Assembly (NCBI RefSeq): GCF_958298935.1
Contig: NC_084933.1
Coordinates: 851,001 to 915,000, forward strand
Direction of reading: 5' to 3'
Length of the DNA stretch: 64,000 nucleotides
Source: Phragmites australis
Taxonomy: Eukaryota > Streptophyta > Magnoliopsida > Poales > Poaceae
The notes beneath the pieces were generated by a model. That model made no database searches. It saw nothing but the letters and a program-made list of their open reading frames with translations, and had not been told where the DNA came from. The position numbers and the translations under genes were made by a program. The first letter of the stretch is position 1. Every line of letters begins with the position of its first letter. Positions 56,311-64,000 of this stretch are shown here, piece by piece.

Positions 56311-57169
56311 ATTTTTATCCTTTAGCGTATAATGAAGAACTTGGTAGCTTGTTAGACTTGTAGGAATTTTTTTATCTTAAATGCTTTTGCATTTGATGGG
56401 TGAACTCGGTACTAGATGCATTCGACAACATATCATGATTCCCTTACTTCTTCCTTTAATTAGTTTAGGACATGTTAGCTATTAGTCGGAGCGCTTATTA
56501 TGGCCGGCCTTAGGTCCGCTTGAGTGGGAGGTGTCGTAGCCCCCAGTCACTCGTGAAATGCAATAAGGAGCTTTTTCGCAACCCTGAGTTCACAATGTAA
56601 CGATCATTCCCTTTTGGTTGGAATTGGTTTTCAAAGAATACACAATATGTTATTTTCGGTTTCCAATACTAACTACCTGTTAAGCCCTCGACTGTCTACC
56701 TGGAAATGTTTTCCGAGTAGGCAATCTAAATAGAAAATGTAATGAAGAAAAGGTAGCTCATATTGCCTTTGAGTCGAGAAAAACCTTTCACTACCCTGGG
56801 TGCGTGTGTGGGACGATGGACCCAAGAAGCGACTATCCTGTTGTCAGTTATGAGGATGCATGAGAAGACAAATAAGGTAGGAAAAGAATTCAAGCGACTT
56901 CCTAGGCAATATGATCTTTATTATTACAAAGGTACTCTAATCACTTACACTTAGGACTTACAGAGCTAATTGACGACCGACGAGCTATTGTAGACCTAAT
57001 ATCTTAAATCTAAATGACACAGACTAGATTAAGCTTATAAGCAGGGACCCTATTACATCATGGGTAGCGTAGGTGCTATTACATGGGTTTCAGATTAGTC
57101 TTGGAACCAAGCCATCGAGTTTTTGGGTTTGCATCTCGAGGCACTGTGGTCACAGTCATGACTAAGGCT

Positions 57170-57780
57170 TCTAGTTCACCTTGATCCTTGAGCTCTTGGA
57201 TTCTTTGTCAGTTTGATGTTGAGACACCATATCAAGACTCCTCTTGTCATAATGGAGGCCTGCTTTTGGGCAACCCTAGATGGTGATAACCCCTTTGGGT
57301 CCAGGATCTTCACACACTGGTAAGCGTAGTGTGCGGCAGCCATAAACTTGGCCAGAGTTGGTCGTCCCAAGATTGGCGTTGTACGCCGTCTCGAAGTCGA
57401 CCACGTCGAACAAAAATTTCTCTATCCGAAAGTTGTCTTGCTTCCCGAATGTGACAGGGAGTGATATCTGGTCGATGGGAGTGGCGACGATCCTGGTACT
57501 ATGCTATGGAAGGCTTGCATAACTGGCTTGATGGTAGATTAGGAGACCTGCATCCCTGCGAGTGCGCCTGCGAAGAGGATGTTCAAGGAACTACCTCCAT
57601 TGATTAGCACTTGGGAGACTCTGCAATTGTTGATCGTAGGCTCAACCGCTATCAGGAAGTAGCCTGACCGTAAAAAGTTCTATGGGCAGTCGTCCTGGCC
57701 GAAGGAGATCTCGACGTTCGACTGCATAATGTCCTGGCGACCCTTGGGTATGGTAGCTAAAATTTCTCAGGACACTATCT
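57170..57780 (-). pseudogene. Gypsy aspartic protease with altered catalytic residue
   Basis: In minus-strand order: ISFGQDDCP, VEPTINNCRVSQVLI, then NGGSSLNILFAGALAGMQVS, and later GRPTLAKFMAAAHYAYQCVK. The family motif is (I/V)DGGSSLNILF. Here the Asp codon is AAT (Asn), at 57599-57601, which removes the essential catalytic residue. The FMAAAHYAY-type segment is typical of the protease C-terminal part in grass Gypsy elements. Confidence 0.8.
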
Positions 57781-59680
57781 TGTAATTCTCCTTAGACTTG
57801 TAGGACGCCAAACCACCAAACATGTGGTCAATAGTCCTCTCATCCAGTTGGAAAGACATCGGGTCCATGTTGCTCTCGCTACTGCAACAGCTGGAGTCCC
57901 TGCTCTGCACAGCAACCTGGGTCTTCTTTCCTTTGGCCGCTTTGTTGACCTCTATTTTGACCATATCCTTCCAGAGGCAGCACTCGTGGAGGCTATGGTT
58001 GTCGGTCTGGTGGAGGTCGCACCAAGGCTTATTGTCATGTTCACCGGAGCCTGATGTAAAGTTCTTGCTTCGGCATGAACCAGCACGGTTGTCAGGACAA
58101 GTATCGGGCAAATATGCAAAAACTTCGTCAGCCTTGGTTTTCTTGCCCTTACCTCCCTTAGGGTTCTTCTTGCACTTGCTCTTAGTCGTGTCATCGTCAA
58201 GCATGGGTTGAGGGCACTTGTTGCCCTGGACCTTTTCCTTAATGAAGAGGAGTGCATCATTGGCATTGGCAAACATATGGATGATCTTCATGAGCTCTTT
58301 GACCATCTCGAGCTCCTTTTGAGCGATGTCTTCAATGCATCATTAGCTCTTTATCCCCTGAGTGAATGCTTGGATGATATCATAGTCACTGATCTTGGGG
58401 ATGATGTTCTGGATGTTGCTGAAGTGGCACATGAACTTTCACAAGGTTTCTTTATCTGTCTGCTCGCAATAGTGGAGATCATTTTTCGTGCCAGGGAAAA
58501 CGTACGTACCCTGGAAGTTAGCTCGAAATACATCACAAAGCTACTCCCAAGAGTATATTATCCCCGATGACAGATTGGTCGACCTGTTCTGGCTACCCCT
58601 TCAATGGTTGTGGGGCGGTAATTCACCATTACTTTCTCATCCCACCAGCCGCTTGGATGGCTGTGGTGTAGATCTGGAGGAACACAACGGGATTCATCCT
58701 TCCATTGTACTTCTCGATCAACTCAGGGTGGAACCTTACTGGTCAGCTTATGTTTTGTAGTTTTGAAGAGAATTCCACGCACCCGTTGATGGCACCTTGC
58801 TCGGTCCCAGCGGCCTTGGGTGTTTTACCCATGGGGGTCGGGGATTGGCCCCGTCTTAAACAACACCGGGACATCCCCTGATCAGATTGTCGAGGGGTGG
58901 ACGATGCCACCTCGAGGGTCCTTGAGCATCTCTGCTGATCGATAACCTCGCACAAGTCATTGATCGGATGACCTCTGACTGACGAGATCCTACGGCGGTT
59001 AACTGCTTGATTGTCATCCTGGGACGCCTTGTTTTAGGGGTTACGCTTCTCCGAGTCCGATTCATCTCGAGAAGGGTTGTTGCACAACTTCCCTCAATTA
59101 GAGCTATTCCCAGCGAGGGCTAGATGGGAATTCTTAGCCTGAATGACAACATCCTCTGTCATGTCAATCGTTGAGTTTCATCCAGCCCTTACCAGTGAGA
59201 GTTGTCATATATGTAGTCGGAGGGCGCATAAGAGCCTCTTGTAAAAGGAGGAGCCTCTGCGCCGTTGTAGATCTATAACATCGAGCCCCCTTCTAATCAT
59301 CAGGAGACAGTAAACCCTATGCTTTATTAAGGTTGTTGTCCTGAGTAAGTGTATCCAACGGAGGCTGGCCATCACTCGGACTTGGAGTGGGAGGGAACTG
59401 AGAGTTTGCAAAATTGTCACCACGATTTCCTAGATCATCACCCCGGTCTCCGATGGCAAAGACTTCTCGAGGAACCTCCACTAGAGGAGGAGTCCAGATC
59501 AATCATGAATTTTTAATCGGATTGCTCTGGATAGGTATCTCGACAATCCATGTTGTCGAAAGCTACGGGGAAGATCTCGACTTGTAGTGAATAGGGCATT
59601 CTCGATTGTCTTGGCAGCCAAGTGGTTCTTTGCTGTGTCCACCCTAGAGAAGCAATAGTTTGCTATGAAAATGGCGGTCA
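57767..59680 (-). pseudogene. Gypsy gag, broken
   Basis: Pieces include an N-terminal part (IWTPPLVEVPREVFAIGDRG, 59502), a retrotransposon gag domain (PGTKNDLHYCEQTDKETLRK then FMCHFSNIQNIIPKISDYDI, about 58.5-58.35 kb), and the zinc-knuckle region WCDLHQTDNHSLHECCLW (58306-57767) with basic Lys-rich segments on both sides. Frameshifts separate the pieces. The product would form the particle that packages the element RNA. The gag start region lies beyond the LINE, at 63.3-63.08 kb. Confidence 0.8.
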
Positions 59681-62600
59681 CGTCTCTACATAATTTAGAC
59701 TCATGGACTCTAGTAACTGTTTATGGGCCATGTCATGAACCAGATAGATCATACTTTGTTGAATGATTGCGAGACCTAAGCATTCCTGATGATGAAAATT
59801 GGCTCATCCTAGGGGATTTCAATTTTTACCGATCACTGGAAGATAGAAACCAACCCGATGGCAGCCTCCAGGACACATTTGTCTTCAGTGATATCATTGA
59901 GCACCTTGGCTTAATATAAATACCTCTTAAAGGAAGGGTGCTCACTTGGAGCAACATGCAGCATCATGCACTTCTTGTACAATTGGATTGGGTTTTCACT
60001 TCAGTTAATTGGACAACCCAATATCCTAACACTTTGGTGCTCCCACTGGCACGAACTATGTCAGATTATGTCCCCTGCAAGATCACAATAGGCACAACCA
60101 TTCCTAAAGCTCAAGTTTTTCGTTTCAAGAATTATTGGCTAGAGCACCCTGGGTTCTTTGATGTTGTCTGTAAAGCTTTGTCCACTCAGGTGGGAACAAA
60201 GGATGCAACTTCTGCCATCACGGCAAAGTTTAAAATGTTGAGAAGGGAGCTTAAGCAGTGGAGTAAACAAATATCTAAGCTTAACATCCTCATTGAGAAC
60301 TGTAATAAAGCCATCCTATTTATTGATTCTCTAGAAGAGCTATGAGCACTGTATCACGCTGAAGGGAATTTCAAGACAATCATCAAGAAGCACCTGCTCA
60401 TACTGTCGCATTATAAGAAATTTTACTACAAAAAGGATGCACTTTAAATTGGATTCAATTTGGTGATGAATGCACGAAGTTTTTCCATGCCAAGGCTATA
60501 GAAAGTTATAGAAAAAACACTATATCCCAAATATAGAACGTAGATGGTCAAATGGTAACGGATCATGAGGGTAAGGCTGCACTATTATGGCAATCATTCA
60601 AGAACCAGATGGGGGTTTCAAATATCCCAGTGATGCACTTTGACCTATCTACTCTCATTGAATGCCAAGTTGATTTGAGCTGTCTCATTGAGCCTTTTTT
60701 AGCAGCTGAAATTGATGCCATTGTCAAAAGATTACCAAATGATAAGGCTCCGGGGCCTGATGGATTCAATGGGTTATTCGTTAAAAAATGTTGGGTCGTC
60801 ATCAGGCAGAAATTTTATAAGCTATGTCAAGATTTCTCTAATGGAAAGGTCAGTCTGGAAAGTATAAATAACTCCTACATTACTTTGGTGCCCAAATTGC
60901 AAAACCCCGAGACAGTGAATGATTTCAGTCCCATCTCCCTACTCAACTACAACCACAAGCTGCACACAAAAAATTTAGCAGATAGATTACATAAAGTAAT
61001 ATTGCAACTCATTCACACCAACCAGTATGGTTCTCTCAAATCAAGAACTATCCAGGACTGCCATGCTTGGACTTTTAAATATATTCATCAATGTCATCAA
61101 TCAAAAAAGGAAGCCATCATTTTGAAACTAGGTTTTCCAAAAGCTTTTGACACTGTTGAGAATTCAACAATCCTACATGTCATGACTTAGATGGGTTTTC
61201 CTAAAAAATAGGTTCAATGGATATGGTGTATCTTATCCTCTGATACTTCAAGTATCCTACTGAATGGGGTGCCAGGAAAGCAATTCAAATGCAAGAGAGG
61301 AGTTTAGCAAGGAGATCCCTTCTCTCCTTTGCTTTTTGTCTTAGCAGCAGATCTTTTACAAAGCATAATAAACAAAGCTTTTAGGCAAGGGCTGTTGCTT
61401 CCTCCTATAAGACAATACAAGGGAGTGGATTTTCCAATCGTTCAATATGTTGATGATACCTTGCTGATCATGCAAGCTGATTCCAAGCAACTCCTCGCTC
61501 TGAAATCTCTCCTCAACACCTACTCAGATTCTACGAGCCTCAAAGTAAATTACAAAAAATCCATTATGATTCCAATCAACGTGACTACAGAAAAATGGAA
61601 ATCCTTGCAGGGACTTTTGGATGCACCGTTGGCTCCTTGCCATTCACATATCTTGGGCTACCAATGGGAACGACAAAGCCACGCACGCAAGATCTCACCC
61701 CAGTCATGGATAGAATTGAGAGAAGGTCGACCACATCAGCATCCTTCCTTTCATATTCTGGGAGATTAGAACTGGTAAACACGGTATTCTCTTCCCTCTC
61801 AACATATGCCATGTGCCTGTTGAAGTTGGCAACTGGAGTAATTGAGTTCATAGACAGAGCACGAAAACAATGCTTATGGAGGGGCAATGATATCAACAAA
61901 AAAGGAGGGAACTTAGTAGTATGGGAAAAGGTGTGTATTCTAAAAGATAAGGGGGTCTGGGTGTCATCAATATTAGGATACAGAATGATGCGTTGCTTAT
62001 AAAACAACTCCATAAGTTCTACCAAAAAGTTGATCTACCATGGGTGACTTGTCTGGGCCAAATACTATTAAGCCAAAGTCCCACATGCATCAAGGGAAAT
62101 AGGATCGTTCTTGTGGAAAGATGTACTCAGACTAAATGTGATCTATACAGGCATTGCCCAGTGCTTTCTTGGTGAAGGTGACACGATGCTATTTTGGCAC
62201 GACTTATGGCTAGATGCTCCACTGCAAGCCAAGTATCCAAGGCTATATTCATTTGTGGAAAATGATAGACTATTTGTCCGGAAAGTCCTGGCATCCATAG
62301 ACAATCTAAGAGTACTTTTCAATCTACTGCTGACAGAGCAGGCCTATGAAGAATTGCTGCAGCTACAAAGGGAGTTAGACGAACTAATCATCACGAATCC
62401 AAAAGATTCATGTAGTTTCATACGGGGTAATAAAGTATGCACTTCTCAGCAATTCTAAAGACTAGTCTTTTAGCATAAAACAGCCCCATGGCCTTTCATA
62501 CTCATATGGGAATCTAAATGCATTCCGAGAATTAAGTTCTTTGCTTGGTTGCTCCTTCAAGATAGGTTGAACACCAAAAACATGCTATGACATAGAAAAC

Positions 62601-63083
62601 ATCCTCGATTTCAAGATCCAAATCGATGCAACTAGGATCTATGCAACATACACGTGGAGGAAACGATCAGTCATCTATTTTTTCAATGTGAGTTCAAAAG
62701 AAGATGTTGGATAACCTTAGGGATCAGATGGAGATTACACCTGGAGCTTAATGAAAGAATATTGTTGGCCAAACAAATGTTCTTGCCCTTTCTTTATGGA
62801 GATATTCCTCATTGCAACCTGGGAAATATGGAAATAGAGGAACGCCAAGATTTTTGATCAAGACTTGCCTTCGCATCATCTTTGTCTCTTGAAGTTCAAA
62901 GAAACTATAATTCTACATCTAATACAAGTAAAAGATGTAATTAGGCCTAGTATTTACAATTGGCTAGATTCTCTTGTCTAGGTAAGCTCCTTGTTAACTT
63001 TGCAACCTTGTAACCTTTCCTACCCCTTTCTTTAATGAAAAATGCACCATGGGGAATTTCCCTACAGTTTCACGTAAAAAAAA
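59660..63083 (+). mobile_element. 5'-truncated L1-type LINE
   Basis: A non-LTR element on the plus strand, beginning within the endonuclease domain and ending with TTTCACGT followed by eight A residues (63076-63083). The flanking gag sequence of the Gypsy resumes at 63084, so this is an insertion. The 5' truncation is typical of incomplete reverse transcription. Many stops show it is long inactive. Confidence 0.85.
59675..62860 (+). pseudogene. LINE ORF2 remnant: endonuclease, RT, zinc-finger end
   Basis: The endonuclease part reads WTLVTVYGPCHEPDRSYFVE, NWLILGDFNFYRSLEDR, GRVLTWSNMQ, LDWVFTSVNW and MSDYVPC. The SDH catalytic motif has Tyr for His (codon TAT at 60067). The RT part reads [24 protein letters not shown], and [12 protein letters not shown]. 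Motif A therefore has Gly for the first Asp (codon GGT at 61131). YVDDTLLIMQADSKQLLALK (61450-61510) follows. The C-terminal zf-RVT-like text ETISHLFFQCEFKRRCW is at 62654-62700. Frames change at 61190-61330 and later. All catalytic functions are lost. Confidence 0.9.
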
Positions 63084-63330
63084 CTTGATGCCGTAATCCT
63101 TGGCGCATTGATCCATGAAGCGACTTACTTCATCTCTATAATCATCACCGGAAAGTTCTTCGTTGAAGTTCACCCGATTGATCACTGGTTCGTCGGCTGG
63201 AGGAGTGAAGTTGTCGTAGAACCCCTCATCTGAGAAACTGGTCCTCGGTGCAGACTTGGGCGAAATCGATGGCATGTTGCATGTAGATTCTTCAAGGCCT
63301 ATTGTCATGATCCCCACATACGGTGCCAGC
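62994..63330 (-). pseudogene. Gypsy gag start and primer-binding site
   Basis: The frame starts MGIMTIGLEESTCNMPSISP and runs NFTPPADEPVINRVNF to FMDQCAKDYGIKF, where the LINE poly-A intervenes (63083). The remaining codons inside the LINE are not gag. Upstream, 63309-63328 is the primer-binding site next to the LTR start TGCCGATCATTGG (63331). Confidence 0.7.
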
Positions 63331-64000
63331 TGCCGATCATTGGTGAACCGCCAATCTTACGAACATGTAGAATAGATGGGAGATGCTTCGAGTAGATGAA
63401 TCAAAGGAACACACTTTGGGATTTTTTAGAGAGGTTGTAGGACCAAGAATGACGACTAGAGGGGGGTGAATAGGCACCTCACCAGTTTCTTTCGAAACGG
63501 ATGTCCTCCTATTTTGTCACCCAGTGCATCTCAAAACAAAACGGAAGAAACAACAGGAGAGAAACTAGTTGCTATGAAAAAAAATCCAAGTATGGCTCTC
63601 ATGGGTGTCAATGAACTCTAGGTTCCATTGGGACATATCCCATAAGTCATCATCACAAAAAGATAGCAACTTGAAAAAAGAAACCTTTGATATAGAGAAA
63701 AGATAACCAGAAGTTCTTCGAGTTGATGATCCAGAGGTAAGGGAATTCGAGACCCACTTATATACTTTTGTATGAGAATTTTATGCCTCTAGCAACAAGA
63801 AAAACAACTTCTCAAGGTGGGAAATTCTCAGCTCATAACCCCAAACGACAATCACAATAAAGAAGAAAAAACTCGCAACAAAGCAAGGGAGCCAATAGAA
63901 GGAAACTAGAAGGATATTAACACAAGCATCGGATAAAACATGCACTTCATTTCTTGCAAAGGTCAGTTATCTTTTCGACAGGTTACAAGGAATTTTCCTC
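63331..64000. mobile_element. Gypsy second LTR, interrupted by a further element
   Basis: 63331-63436 matches the start of the left LTR (TCTTACGAACATGTAGAATAG). From about 63437 the sequence no longer matches and reads GACCAAGAATGACGACTAGAG then GGGGGGTGAATAGGC, wording common to the LTR of another grass retroelement. It continues to the window end without a visible border, so both identity and insertion are tentative. Confidence 0.45.

Larger units (their letters stand above)
54723..63436 (-). mobile_element. Gypsy retrotransposon without visible pol, gag-pro only
   Basis: The LTRs are at 54723-55269 and from 63331 on. Between them, on the minus strand, are a primer-binding site beside the right LTR (TGGCACCGTATGTGGGGATC in inverse, 63309-63328), gag pieces (63317-63085, then 59680-57767), a protease region (about 57.7-57.2 kb) and a polypurine tract. 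I see no reverse transcriptase, RNase H or integrase between protease and 3' LTR, so the element is probably non-autonomous. A plus-strand ORF lies in that interval. A LINE interrupts gag (59.66-63.08 kb). The right LTR appears to be broken near 63.43 kb by another insertion. Confidence 0.82.

Noticed and set aside
57822..58570. Plus-strand frames of 129 and 120 codons
   Set aside because: Antisense shadows of the Gypsy gag, which is recognised on the minus strand by its gag domain and zinc knuckle.
1..64000. tRNA, rRNA or other RNA genes
   Set aside because: No cloverleaf-type box A/B pair or rRNA-like sequence was recognised by eye. A tRNAscan or Infernal run would be decisive.

Overview
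The window is nuclear DNA of a grass, most likely a panicoid. It has spliced genes with GT-AG introns, several nested transposable-element families (CACTA, MULE, Gypsy, Copia, L1-type LINE, Tourist- and Stowaway-like MITEs) and AT-rich microsatellites. Only two host genes can be fully supported. One is a CCT-domain flowering repressor of the Ghd7/ZmCCT type (coding exons 11977-12351 and 24446-24772, + strand). The other is a six-exon arginase (46709-49938, + strand) whose predicted protein is 340 residues. A spliced gene fragment at 50.3-50.7 kb and a few unassigned reading frames complete the non-transposon coding content.

Layout, left to right. 1-1.6 kb: the end of a CACTA-type element cut by the window edge, then a decayed Copia RNase H and LTR. 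1.6-11.9 kb: mostly non-coding, with a fold-back MITE, a complete 1,237-bp non-autonomous CACTA (5596-6832, AAA target duplication), AT microsatellites, and the Ghd7 upstream region with a direct repeat. 12.0-24.8 kb: the Ghd7 gene, whose single 12,094-bp intron holds a roughly 9.5-kb CACTA in antisense orientation (itself carrying a nested 1-kb CACTA) and a further 1.4-kb CACTA-like element. 25-27.2 kb: Tourist- and Stowaway-like MITEs and a 250-bp direct repeat. 28.1-34.05 kb: an almost complete MULE with roughly 100-bp terminal inverted repeats and a 10-bp target duplication, encoding a broken MuDR transposase, a plant mobile domain (PMD) protein and a coiled-coil protein. 35.3-43.1 kb: a second autonomous-type CACTA, decayed, with TTA target duplication. 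46.7-49.9 kb: arginase. 52.7 kb: a Mutator-like MITE. 53.8-64 kb: a retrotransposon stack in which a Gypsy element without a visible pol sits in Copia RNase H/RT remnants, a 5'-truncated LINE sits in the Gypsy gag region, and a further element appears to interrupt the second Gypsy LTR.

The two host genes work independently: arginase in mitochondrial arginine/urea nitrogen recycling, Ghd7 in photoperiod control of heading date. The most interesting structure is the photoperiod gene with an intact reading frame whose exons are separated by about 11 kb of transposons. CACTA insertions at the orthologous maize locus are known to change photoperiod response. All identifications rest on reading the sequence; no database search was possible.
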